Positions 49,368 through 59,877 of a stretch of DNA of 64,000 nt are shown here, in pieces. Numbering within the stretch: the first letter of the stretch is position 1; every line of letters begins with the position of its first letter. A program made the translations under genes and the position numbers. The notes below the pieces were generated by a model, which was not told where the DNA came from, did no database searches, and saw only the letters and a list, made by a program, of their open reading frames with translations. The stretch comes from Bryum argenteum (Eukaryota > Streptophyta > Bryopsida > Bryales > Bryaceae), in NCBI GenBank assembly GCA_037043015.1, contig CM073324.1:25374097-25438096 (forward strand). The letters run 5' to 3'.

Positions 49368-50405
49368 TTATTTCAGTGATTCAACAGATGTAGGTTCTTG
49401 AAGACATTGCAAATTAGCAATTGTTTTATGAACATGGCAAATATGGTCTATGTTGGTACAAATACCATCACAAATGGCTTGGAGTGGTAAAATTGAAAAA
49501 GGTTCTTCAATTTGCATTCCTACTTCATCAATACAAAATAAAGCTGCAGCACTAAGAAATGTAGCAAGAATAACAAACCATCTACAAGAGTCCCACAACG
49601 CAATGGGTAGTATAAGGTGCCATATAACTAAGAATTGAGAAGTCAAGTGTGTGTAGGACAATGGAATAGGAGTTTTGAACAAACGCTCACAAATTCCTAC
49701 ATTATCGTGAAAAGTTGTTATATTTGCAGACATGAAAGCTTTCATAATTTCTGAAATATGTGATTTTGCAAGTAACTCAGAAAGAACCTGTATGCAATGA
49801 TTAGGACGATGTGTTGATTCCAAAAGGGCTTCTAAATCTTCGTGATTTAATATCTTGATGAGCTCATTACGCAAACGTCCTTCAGCTTCAATGTTTTCTT
49901 TCATACAATATGGAAAGGCTTTTAGGTACTGGATAAAATATTGTTGTGTTTTCTCGTCCTCTTTGGCGTTCATCCATGTACATGCTTGTCGTGCAAGATC
50001 TCGACATCTATTTAGATTCCCACCCCAAGTTTTGCGAGCTTCATCAAATCTCCCATAACATGCAGTTGTTCGGAACCCTAACAATACTATCAAGGCTGCA
50101 GCTGTGAATGTCAACGGACTTGAAGATACGTGCATGATATTTACTCTCCATCTTAAATGATGGAGTACCGCTTCATTGTAGCATGCCACAAATACTGAAT
50201 ACATTGTAAGAATCATTATTGGTGGCCAAAGAGGAAAGCCTACAATTCTCATTAAGTGATAACCATGACGAAAATTGCTCCGGTGTTCATTCCAACTCGC
50301 GTGATTGTATATTGTCTTGTGATACAACATTGCAAAATTATACCTCCAATTATCATGATAATCCTTTAATGACATATTTACACTTCTTCGATTTGGTTTT
50401 GACAT
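49368..50405 (-). CDS. Bestrophin-like anion channel (UPF0187/VCCN family), intronless
   Basis: Probably a membrane chloride or anion channel; plant relatives (VCCN1) tune the proton motive force in thylakoids. It is a single open frame of 345 residues. Family landmarks are hydrophobic segments at about residues 54-72 (PPIMILTMYSVFVACYNEA) and 95-112, and FRTTACYGRFDEARKTWGG followed by LNRCRDLARQACTWM. A late pair of membrane segments (about 265-300) contains LVIWHLILPIALWDSCRWF, and FCIDEVGMQIEEPFSILPL carries the Glu/Pro signature. Length fits the mature plant protein. The first 50 residues are basic and aromatic but do not look like a typical chloroplast transit peptide, so its location is open. 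It has no introns and AT-rich codon use, unlike its neighbours, which may indicate a retrocopy or a diverged duplicate. No disruption is seen. Confidence 0.85.
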   Translation of the reverse strand: MSKPNRRSVNMSLKDYHDNWRYNFAMLYHKTIYNHASWNEHRSNFRHGYHLMRIVGFPLWPPIMILTMYSVFVACYNEAVLHHLRWRVNIMHVSSSPLTFTAAALIVLLGFRTTACYGRFDEARKTWGGNLNRCRDLARQACTWMNAKEDEKTQQYFIQYLKAFPYCMKENIEAEGRLRNELIKILNHEDLEALLESTHRPNHCIQVLSELLAKSHISEIMKAFMSANITTFHDNVGICERLFKTPIPLSYTHLTSQFLVIWHLILPIALWDSCRWFVILATFLSAAALFCIDEVGMQIEEPFSILPLQAICDGICTNIDHICHVHKTIANLQCLQEPTSVESLK

Positions 50406-51350
50406 CTTTTATATTGGCAATGATTGAGCTTTCTTCACAAGATATGCCAAAATTACTTGGTTTCTACCCTACTTATAATTTGATCTTCTACTCTTGAAAG
50501 CTATAATTACACATATATAGCTCCAAATGTCATGTATCAACTTTGCAATACCTAAGTATATGGAGTTATATCATTAGTTGATGGTTTGAGCAATTACAAC
50601 TTGGGGACGCTTTGCATGGAGAGTCAAGCCCAACAAATCTCCAAGCCAGTTTGATCACATTTGAGTCCAATTGGTTCAATGGGATCGTCTACGGATATGT
50701 GCCATAGTCGTGGTCTTGAGGTGTCAAACGCGTTGGCAAAATTGAAGACTCAATACCATTCATAATACTGCTACTCATTCCTCTTGCCATTATCATAGAC
50801 ACTTTTTTAGACATTTCGTATTCTGGAGCCGAATGGGAAGAGGGGACCTAAATATAGTCAATATATATAGATTTAATGGCATTCGCTCATCTACATAGAA
50901 GATCATCTGCCTGAGTAAATTTCAACTTAACTTCTATTTTACTATAGATTGTATGGATAATATGATGCTTCACTTTGTTTTGAAGCAACTACTCTGTGCT
51001 ATTTTTGATACTAAACCAATATTGGGTTTTATTTCCTTGTCACCACCTTAAATCTTTAAACACATATTTTGTCATGATGAGAATATTCAATGATTTTGGG
51101 AATATATAATTTAGCTCGAGCCAAGCTAAATGTACACACATATCAAGTACTTCACTGAAAGTCATGGTTGTCACATTGGACATTTTACTATTCATCACAT
51201 TGGACATTTTACTATTCATCACATTGAACACTTTGGACGACTTTATATCTTGGCATTATGATCGGCTCAATCTAAGGGTGGTAAATAGAACTTGTCCAAT
51301 GTGTCCAATGTGAAGAATAGTAATTTGTTCATTGTAAAAACCCTGCTCAA
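50406..51350. other. Channel gene upstream region
   Basis: Probably the promoter of the minus-strand channel gene. A short tandem array of CACATTGGACATTTTACTAT units lies at about 51173-51232. No other gene was recognised. Confidence 0.4.
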
Positions 51351-51549
51351 AGTGAACAAAACAACCAATCATCGGCATTTCCAAATGGTCATAACTTATT
51401 CAAATTTTGTCCAAATTGGGCATATGGGGTGTTTTTTGACATCTACTCTTCATGTAGATGTTCAAAAATACCTCATATGTTCAATTTGAACCAAATTTGA
51501 ATAAGATATGGCCATTTGGAAATGCCGATGATTGGTTGTTTTGTTCACT
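51351..51549. repeat. Foldback element of 199 bp
   Basis: Two arms of about 92 bp are inverted copies. The left arm starts AGTGAACAAAACAACCAATC; the right arm ends with its complement at 51549. The arms match at roughly 85-90% and are separated by about 10 bp, so a transcript would form a long hairpin. It directly abuts a MITE that starts at 51553. Confidence 0.85.
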
Positions 51550-51552
51550 TAA

Positions 51553-51805
51553 CCTCAATTCCGTTAAAATGGCACTATGCCATGTGCCATTTTGTCACAC
51601 CAAATCTTACATATGTGCTCACATGGAATGGTGTATTCTGTAATATCACAATTTTTTTTATAATATCACTCCTTTATATACAATGTCACTCATTTTCCAT
51701 AATGCCACCTTCAAATTCTGTTATATCACATGGTTTTTGGACTATAGTTCAGAAAGTTGAAGTGTGCCATTTTAGCGGAATAATGCCATTTTAACGGAAT
51801 TGGGG
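51553..51805 (+). mobile_element. MITE family M, copy 1
   Basis: A 253-bp element with inverted termini CCTCAATTCCGTTAAAATGG and its near-complement (CCATTTTAACGGAATTGGGG). It has no coding capacity and closely matches copies at 55509-55757 (inverted) and 56150-56402 (same orientation). Inner sequence such as CACTCCTTTATATACAATGT is shared. Confidence 0.85.
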
Positions 51806-52625
51806 ATACTTTTAGTGGAATATCCAATTAGTTGGTACATTTAGCTCAACTCAAACTCAAGTGTCATTGAATTGATAATTTGAATAATCGCATTACAACA
51901 AAATATATGTCATCGATAATTTGAATAATCCCATTACAACAAAATACATGTTTTTTCAATGTAATACATCATTTAACTAAATATGGACTTTGGGCTTATT
52001 TATGGACTTTAAAACATGGGGAGATCCCTCCATCCATGACCTTAAAATCTGCATATTTGAAGAGTATTTTCATAGAACCTAGATTCTAGAAATCATTTTG
52101 CAACTATTGTTCTTAATTGTAGACCGTGGACTGTCCATATTTAGTTAAATATGTCATTGTATCTTGTGTACACCATTTGACTAACATATCGGATTCGATT
52201 TTTTAATATTCTGTGACTTTAAATCTCTGACTCATTGTTAGAGTATACGATCAATTTACTGAATATGATGTTACTTAGGTTTTTTGACTTGAGAAGATGG
52301 ACAGGAAATCCAGAATGTCCATGCCATTCCAAGAGTAAATAATCTGAAGTGACCGCACTAAAAAATGATTAAAATCATGGATATAATGCTATTTCTCCAA
52401 CTCACGTTGAGAATTGTATGCAAGAGTCAAAGATGAAGAAAGAATCACTTCAACTACCTCAGTAAATTCACAAACTACATGCAATCTGGAACTGCACTAC
52501 CCTTACAAGCATTGTATCCTCGGATTCCATACACTAGAGAATGTGCATAGCATACATTCATGTATGTGTGTGCATAAAGCTATGTCAAATACATATACAA
52601 CCTATACAGTGATGTTACAATGAGA
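51806..52625. other. AT-rich spacer
   Basis: A short direct repeat (TTGATAATTTGAATAATCGC / TCGATAATTTGAATAATCCC, about 51871-51935) is present. No gene was recognised up to the HSP20 stop codon. Confidence 0.4.
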
Positions 52626-53309
52626 CTAGGCGGCGGAGCTGGTGGAAGGCTTTGCATCAGCTGGTGCTGAGCTTGGCTTCTCGGTGGCTACTGCTCCGGT
52701 GATGTCAATCTTGCGGGGCTCCGAGACCTTGGGCTTCAGCTTCGGCACTGTCACCGTCAATGTTTCGTTCGTCACCTCTGCTTTGATCTGCTCCAAGTCC
52801 GCCGTCTCCGGCAGCTTGAACTTCCTCATGAAGCTTGGTTTCTGCTCTTTGGCTTCTCCCTCCTTGGCTGTTTCTTCCTTCGACTGGATGGTGCAATTGA
52901 TGTACAGCATTCGGTCGTCGTCTACCTGAATCTGCAGATCTTCCTTCTTCAATCCTGTGGTATTCCAATTCAAATTATTATAGCAATTTTCAAGCAGTCA
53001 AATCCATTGATGATAAGCATAATAGGTAGGATCATTTTTTTGCTTGCAGGAAGTGGTTCACGATCATTTTGTACCTGGGAGGCGAAGCTTGAAGATGTGA
53101 GCGTCCGGTGTCTCCGCCCATTGCACTACACGAGCGTTGGACGTGGTCCTAGGCCCACCAGCAGGTGCACAAGGACCCGACCGCATTTGCACGCCAGGCA
53201 CCCTGACAATGACGAGGTCGGTGAACATGGAAGGGCTTCCAAAGCGGAAGGGCCTGGCACGTCGTCGGCCACACCCCCGCCCAAACCACGGCGACATCAC
53301 TAGAGCCAT
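52626..53309 (-). CDS. HSP20: Small heat-shock protein (HSP20), copy B
   Basis: A chaperone of the same type as the gene at 8.6 kb. Exons (minus) are 53309-53075 and 52954-52626, giving 187 residues with an intron of 120 bp at the same phase-1 position. The protein differs from copy A at about 15 positions plus one extra Arg in the N-terminal basic run (GCGRRRARPFRF). The alpha-crystallin domain is complete (GLKKEDLQIQVDDDR, PETADLEQIKAEV, NETLTVTVPK) and the I-x-I tail motif KIDIT is kept. Coding sequence is much closer to copy A than intron or promoter, which points to purifying selection or gene conversion. Both copies look functional. Confidence 0.9.
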
Positions 53310-53439
53310 TTTGATCAGAATACTCTCTCTGCGACGAGCTAGAAGAATTAAAACGACACTGGTCACAGATGGAACTGCGCTCTCGAGAAAGATTCAGGGC
53401 GATTTGGAAGTGAAATGAAGTGAGCCGAGCTGATCAATG

Positions 53440-53447
53440 TATTTATT
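53440..53447 (-). promoter_or_regulatory. Candidate TATA box of HSP20 copy B
   Basis: AATAAATA on the minus strand about 130 bp before the start codon, in the position equivalent to 8421-8428 in copy A. Confidence 0.4.
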
Positions 53448-53487
53448 CTGATCTTGAACATTCACACCTGGACGCCTACTTCCGTAG

Positions 53488-53512
53488 TGGAATCTCATAG
53501 AAGGGGCTGGAA
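53488..53512 (-). promoter_or_regulatory. Candidate heat-shock element of HSP20 copy B
   Basis: The minus strand reads TTCca GCCcc TTCta TGAga TTCca: three TTC units at 10-bp steps, as in copy A, while the second degenerate unit differs. Conservation of only the TTC units supports a functional gapped heat-shock element. Confidence 0.5.
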
Positions 53513-53960
53513 GGATCGAGATCTAGAGACTCTTCGACTGTGCACGTAAGTCTTGTGCACGCAACTCACTTCTAGCAGGCTCGAGATGGTTCCGAGCTCA
53601 ACGAACAGATTATCAGCTGCTCATAATTCAGTTCTATCCTGTTACTTTTGCAGATACAGACTTGATGGAATCCATTCACTGGTAGTCAACTCTAATATTC
53701 AGAATTGGAATACTTGGGTCAAGCTCAGTGTGTGCGGTAGCTCCACACTGCCGTGAGTATTGAGACCCGGCCAGATCACCGACCATTGCCAAGTGTAGAA
53801 GCAGCTGGAGTGGCGGCCCTTGGATGGCGGCCATTAGAGTAAAGACATCCATGGAGCAGCAGCTCGGCAAGCTTTGGGTGCCTGGAGTGAGCGGCAAGTC
53901 GGTTCTGGATTATTCCAGCCCATTCCGGCCACGTTCATCCCACTTTCAAAGAGATAGCCA

Positions 53961-54874
53961 TTTTCGAGGGTTCTCATGGTTTTCCACACCAGTGAACCAT
54001 GCATGAGCATTCTGTCCTCCTTTAGGAAATATAGTAGAAAAATGAAACAAGACTTTGAATACTTTTACTTGTTGGTCCTCTATCTATTAGAAATTTCCAA
54101 AGTGGGGAGTAGTGATTGCGTAAAATTGGGCTTGAGTTCTCTTTCCTAATCTCCATCTCGACCCCTTTAAGATGAGACAATTAAACGGAGACACAAAGCT
54201 TGTCCAAATAAGTAAGTCAGATGAGTTTATTTTTAGTTAAATTGCTCGGTTAAATCTAGATGTGGAGTCCAGAGGGATGCCCAGAATTAATATACTTATA
54301 TGTCATATTACTTGGATTTGTACTAATAACATAGGCACTCCTATATCATTATGGTCACATCATTTTGGGTAATCATTGTACATGCTTTGTTTCCATGATA
54401 ACACGAGGCACTTGCTACTAAAATAAATGAACATGGTACCGATCCAATATAATCCTTCCATACGATAGAAGAATTAAATTTGGTATAAGAATGGAGTGTC
54501 AACAAAGAGCCAATTGCGTTCACAATTCTATGCACTCACTAGTGAAAATTGTGTCAATTTTCACCAATAACCCCCTTGGAATTCCACCATGCATGATAGA
54601 ATGAGCTCGTTCATGGTTGATTCTTGGTGGAATTCTTGATGGAAACCACCACACTTTGCACTACTATCTCCGACCACTAGTCATAAACAAAAGAGTAGGG
54701 ATTAATTACTTCTCTCTAGTCAAAGAGGAGGCCCATTTGGCCTTCTCATTTAGAGAGGGGATACATACAAAAGCATGAAGGCCAACCAGACTTTCTTTTA
54801 TTGCAATGACTATGAAGAAATGTACTCTACTTTCCCTATTCCACTCTTTATCAAGCGCACAGAATCACTCTTCT
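53961..54874. other. Intergenic, no gene recognised
   Basis: AT-rich sequence between the HSP20 promoter side and the 3' end of the dioxygenase gene. Short open frames have no family features. Confidence 0.45.
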
Positions 54875-57500
54875 TCACGCGTTACAAGCATGCATGCTAT
54901 TCAAGCTAAAGGAATGAGGCCCTGGTGAAGAATTATCTTCCACCAGATGTGTGGACTTTGGAGTGCTGCGGAACTTCTCCATTGTATCTCGGGAGTTTAG
55001 AATGCCGTCCTCGAATGCTTCAACACGAAACTCACTGTATTTGAAGGGTGCGTACAGAGCCGGGTGCATCGTGTCAACCAGCTCTGGAACAGGAACTAAT
55101 ACTGTATCCTTGCTTGGATTGATGGCAGTCGTCAAGCTGATGCGACGAGAGTGGGTGTTCACCACGGCCCGATGGTGTGTGGCTTTTATCACATCATTGG
55201 TTATCATCTGCACCCCAATTTGCCGTTACATGAACAGTTTTCATTGAAGAATGGCTTCTGTGCTTACATCTCTAAAGCAAGTAGTACGACGCTCACCATA
55301 TGTTGATCATGCACTAAAAGAATTTCGCTTGTTGATAGAACCTATTCTCTTAGTTACAGATGTAGAAGTTTCGAGGCCCATTTTACAGATATTTACCACT
55401 TTTTTTATGTACATACATTTCAATAAATGAAAAAGGGGTTGTTTTCTAATGTAGACAACCCATCGAACATGGTATTCAAGGTATTTCTTTCAGCAGCATA
55501 CTACTAGTCCTCAATTCCGTTAAAATGGCGTTATGCCGCTAAAATGGCACACCTCAACTTTCTGAACTGCAGTTCAAAAACCATGTGATATAACACAATC
55601 TGAAGGTGATATCATTAAAAATTAGTGACAATGTATATAAAGGAGTGATATTATTGAAGAAATTGTGAGATTACAGAATACACCATTCCATGTAAGCACA
55701 TATGTAAGATTTGGTGTGACAAAATGGCACATAGCATAGTGCCATTTTAACGGAATTAAGATGAGTAGAGGGGGCTTGGGCAATAGATACCTGAAATGCG
55801 GTGCCTATTAAGATGATGATTGCACCGGGCACAGGGGCTACCCCATGCCACTCGCCATCTTTTTCCACTTGAAGTCCGCCGATATCGTCTTGCACCAATG
55901 CAGACACAAGGGTGTGATCCACATGGCTCCGTATTCCCATGACTGCCTCTGGTTGGGGACATGCTTCATACGAAGCAACACGGAATACTTGCATGTAATC
56001 AGCACCCACCAACTCCTCAAACTTGCGTTGCCCCGAATTCGCACCCAAATATGTCGTAAGTAGAAGCTCCATGAGGCGTACAAGCACGTCGTTCAAACCT
56101 TTGCCAAACTCCTCAAGTGTAGCTCTGCATCACAACCCATAACATGTAACCTCAATTCCGTTAAAATGGCATTATGCCATGTGCCATTTTGTCACATCAA
56201 ATCTTACATATGTGCTCACATGGAATGGTGTATTCTGTAATATCACAATTTTTTTGATAATATCACTCCTCTATATACATTGTCACTCATTTTCCATAAT
56301 ATCACCTTAAAATTTTGTGATATCACATGGTTTCTGAACTACAGTTCAGAAAGTTTAGGTGTGTCATTTTAGCGGCATAACGCCATTTTAACGGAATTGG
56401 GGATATGTGCAAATTTAAACAGTGTACAAATTTGGTTGCAAAACAAACAGTATTTGTAAAATATAGCGCTTACTCATTGTGACTACAAAAGGCAACTTAT
56501 GACTTCAAGCAATAAATAAAAACACTAAGAACCAATCTGGTACACTGAATTTGACCGTAAATAAAACCACTTATACTTACTTTCAAGAGTCGAGTAGGGG
56601 CCACATAGTGACAATTGCAAAGTGTGAGCATACTTTTGGAAGATCCCTCAAGGGCATGAAGTCCTCAATCTTAGTATTCATTTGCTAGGCATGTTGCTAA
56701 AATGGATGAAGTTTTGGGTTGCAACATTGAAGGAAAGAATCTGGTACCTGAAAGAAGCAGATGGGAAAAATTCATCAGAAGTTGTAAGATGTTGAGGTCG
56801 AAGGACATATCCCAACGTATTACTCCAGCTTGCATCTCGATGGAACGACTCCGAAATTGAACTGTAGCCTTGGGGCACATCGTTTGTGTTATCCATGGCA
56901 AAAGCCATCCTCTTCTCTTCTGGCAAAGCATAAAACTCCTTGGCCATGGCCATCATTTTATTCATCGTTGATTCTGGAACGCCATGGTTTACAACCTGAC
57001 TACATACACAAAATCAAAGTAAGAGCATGCATCATCTTGTTAAGAAATAACAGCATTCTTAGTCTTGTGCATTGTTTAATAGAGCACACTTGGTTTCACT
57101 TTAGCACAAGAATTTGTGGTTTTAAAGATACTCAGAGGCAGCGTTGAAACGATTCCAATCGAGTACAAATGAGGAAAGCAGGAAACTTGAAACGGAGTAG
57201 TAATAATAATAGTACCTGGAAGACGCCCCAAGTTGCTGCAGCATGGGCAACAGCAGCAATGGTGGCACCCGGGTCACCAGAGAGATCGATCACGGGGATT
57301 TGATCACTGAACTCATGATGGGGTACGAGGGTGGCTTGCTCCGCGAGTGGCACAATGAAACGAGGGGCACCCTCAACGTCGGGCACAGCAGCCGTGGCCT
57401 GCACAGCTTGCAGTGTGACCATGGCGATGCTCTCATGCCCCACGGCCCCCCGCTTGAGGGCACTCGCCTCTTCCTCGCTTGTCGCAATCCACGCAACCAT
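54875..57500 (-). CDS. 2-oxoglutarate/Fe(II)-dependent dioxygenase (DOXC class)
   Basis: A cytosolic oxygenase of the plant specialised-metabolism and hormone superfamily; the substrate cannot be told. Exons (minus) are 57500-57216, 56995-56748, 56124-55791 and 55207-54875, giving 399 residues with all phases consistent. The N-terminal DIOX_N domain has IPVIDLSG, AAATWGVFQ joined to VVNHGVPESTM across intron 1, and ALPEEKRMAF. The catalytic jelly roll has the iron ligands His245 and Asp247 (SHVDHTLVSALVQDD) and His301 (ATHHRAVVNTH), and the 2-oxoglutarate-binding Arg311/Ser313 pair (RRISL). The ATG at 57500 is chosen; TTG codons upstream are not plausible starts. The 47-residue extension before IPVIDL is longer than in many relatives. 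Introns 2 and 3 each carry a family M MITE. Confidence 0.9.
55509..55757 (-). mobile_element. MITE family M, copy 2 (in dioxygenase intron 3)
   Basis: About 249 bp with termini CCTCAATTCCGTTAAAATGG and GCCATTTTAACGGAATT, inverted relative to copies 1 and 3. Its right end lies 33 bp from the exon 3 donor boundary at 55791. Confidence 0.85.
56150..56402 (+). mobile_element. MITE family M, copy 3 (in dioxygenase intron 2)
   Basis: A 253-bp copy very similar to copy 1, same orientation. Its left end lies 25 bp from the exon 3 acceptor boundary at 56124. Confidence 0.85.
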
Positions 57501-59304
57501 CTTGACAGAGCTCAACAAGTACGAACGGGACAGGCGAAGGTGAAGGCACCGATCTCTCCATGACTCTTATCACTTGTATGCTGATCCGAAACCCAGTAAG
57601 GGACTTCGCAGAGACTGCTGAATAGATGTGAATATACTCACATTAAATTATTGTACAGATTATCCATAGATTTAGATCCATCCAATGAATCTCAGCTTCT
57701 TTTGTACTTTTGCCATGCGATCGAATATGTACCTCTTAGAATGTAGATATATAAGAGAAAAGATTCTATATACTCAAATTATACAGATAGGATTCTCTAA
57801 CACGAGTGTTGTCTTTTATGCACAATAAAGTCAAGTCGGCCCTGCATTTCTTAGGACAGTGAGTTTCATTGGACCAAGCAAGTGTTTCCAGTTTCATTTG
57901 CTTTTGTCATGTGATGTCAGTTAGGCGCCTACTTTTGTTGAACGATCATCAAGATGCAAACATACTTGAATCCTCATTCTATATTCTATATTGCGGAATC
58001 GAATCAACTTCTGTACCAAGAAATTGCTTGATTGCTGTTTTGGTAAGAAAATAGATTAATTCGGTCAATTACTCGGTCAATTTTGGTAGGTTCGAAGTTG
58101 CAGCCTCTGCTGATGGTAGAAGGAAGGATGCTCAAAATCTGCATGGGACCAAATGTTGCACATTAGGTGCTTCTAAGCAGGAGGTATATTACGAATCCTA
58201 ACTTCAAAATGTTAGCTTATCCAGAAGTACACTATAGTATATGTGGTTTTCAAGTACAGGTACCACGCCCACTTCCAAAACTCACAACTATTAAATTGCT
58301 AATCGCTACACAGCCATGACCGAAATTGCAATAGTTGGGGCCCTAATTGCTATCACTCAAACCTCAAACCCCAGTTGCAGTAATTAAGGTCAGATTTGTT
58401 AAATTGACACTTTTGCAATTCTCATGATAGTTTGGAGGTTTGTTTGTTTCAAGCATGAATTAAGTGAAGGAAGAGCACAACAAAGTGTCATGTGCACAAA
58501 CTAGCATTGAAAGTCCCAAGAACCTCATCTTCTGTGGATTTAACGAATCATGACCTTAATTGCAGCATGGGCCGAAACCGCGGTAGTTGGGACCCCAAGC
58601 TACATATGTTTGGGCCTTTATTTTTTCATTGACTTTTCATTCTTTTCACTTTTTTTTTCATTTTTTCGTTTTTCCACTTTTCATGTTTTTCATTTTTCAT
58701 TTTTTTACTTTCCACTTTTTTTCATTTTTTTCATTTTTTTCACTTTTCATTTTTGCAGTTTTTTCACTTTTCACTTTCAATTGTCACTTTCAAATAGCTC
58801 CAGAGACTCTTTCACATTTTGATAACTTCGGAAAAACTTTGACAATTTAATAAATATGAATTTATATTTCCATTTTCAATCTATGATCGAATCTAAAATA
58901 AAATTTTGCAAGTGTAGCAACTCTTCTCAATATAAAAGGTAGAATCAATCCTCAATTTTCAGCAATATCTGAGAAAAAAACCAAATAAAAAAACCAAATT
59001 TATACACTTTTGAACATGCCGAATCTGACCCGTGCTTAGGGGTCTCTTGAGACTTCGAATGAAGACCTGCGTGCATGTTCACGAGTCTCCAATTGATGTG
59101 CGCAGCGGGGTCTACATTCTCTAGCTCGTATTGAATGGCCAGGTTGACGATCTCGGTCACTCAGTTCTCTTAAATTCATTCCACTCACATAGCCGATCAA
59201 TCGAGCTTTGTCTTCACAGTATTGTAACTTGGGCTTGGAAATCTCTACAGTGATCACTGCCACTTGGATTTTGAGTCCATACTCTCTTCTTACAAGATAA
59301 ATCA
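57501..59304. other. Intergenic: dioxygenase promoter side and spacer
   Basis: Divergent space between the minus-strand dioxygenase and the plus-strand HSP20 copy C, presumably holding both promoters. It includes the T/C-rich tract at 58621-58791. No gene was recognised. Confidence 0.45.
58621..58791. repeat. Pyrimidine-rich TTTTCA-type simple repeat
   Basis: About 170 bp made almost wholly of T with regular C and A (TTTTTCATTTTTCACTTTTC units). Long open frames here are artefacts of the composition. Confidence 0.9.
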
Positions 59305-59877
59305 ATGGCTGTGGTGATCATGCCCTCGTGGTTTGTGCGAGGGAGTGTCAGGCCCTTTCTCAATGGCAGCCCTTCCATGTTCACCGACAGGGTGCCTGAG
59401 CTGCAGAGTTCTGATCAACCCAGCACTCGTGTGGTACAATGGGCCGAGACGCCGGTCGCCCACATCTTCAAGCTCTTCCAACCTGGTACTTGTGCAGCCT
59501 TGTGATTCAATTCTCAGCATGTCTTCATTGCTGAAAGCGATAAGTCATCTTTCATCGAGAAGAATGCTTTTCGTGATGGAGTGGTTTGAAAAGTAAGTAA
59601 CTGAAATGATAGAATGCTATGTTCAGGGTTGAAGAAGGAGGATCTGCGAATTCACTTGATATTCGATCGAACTCTTTTCATCAGGTACAGCAACCAGCCC
59701 AATGCAGAAACAGTTGAGGAGGGGGATGACGAAGCTGTTGAAGAACAGAACTGCAGCTTCGTGCGGAAGTTCAAGGTGCCCGAGACGGCAGACTTGGAGC
59801 AGATCGAAGCGGAGGTGATGAACGAAACGTTGACGGTGACAATCCCCAAGTTGAAGCCTCGCAAAACCATGCATTGA
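59305..59877 (+). CDS. HSP20: Small heat-shock protein (HSP20), diverged copy C with truncated tail
   Basis: Exons are 59305-59485 and 59627-59877, giving 143 residues, with the intron at the same phase-1 position as copies A and B. The N-terminal part is about 17 residues shorter (MAVVIMPSWFVRGSVRPFLN then GSPSMFTDRVPE). The alpha-crystallin domain is recognisable through GLKKEDLRIHLIFDRTLF, PETADLEQIEAEV and NETLTVTIPKLKP. It then ends at RKTMH. Just past the stop, in another frame, the bases still match the KIDIT region of the paralogues (ATTGACATCAC), so an indel near 59865 removed the I-x-I docking motif. Divergence is greater than between A and B. It may be a functional variant or a gene in decay. 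Confidence 0.75.

Larger units (their letters stand above)
52626..53960 (-). repeat. HSP20-containing segmental duplication, copy B
   Basis: Inverted partner of 7935-9266; see there. Similarity runs from the stop codon through the promoter to about 53960 with indels, and the outer edge is approximate. Confidence 0.8.

Noticed and set aside
58550-58850. Phe-rich open frames of 87-90 codons
   Set aside because: They are translations of the TTTTCA simple repeat.
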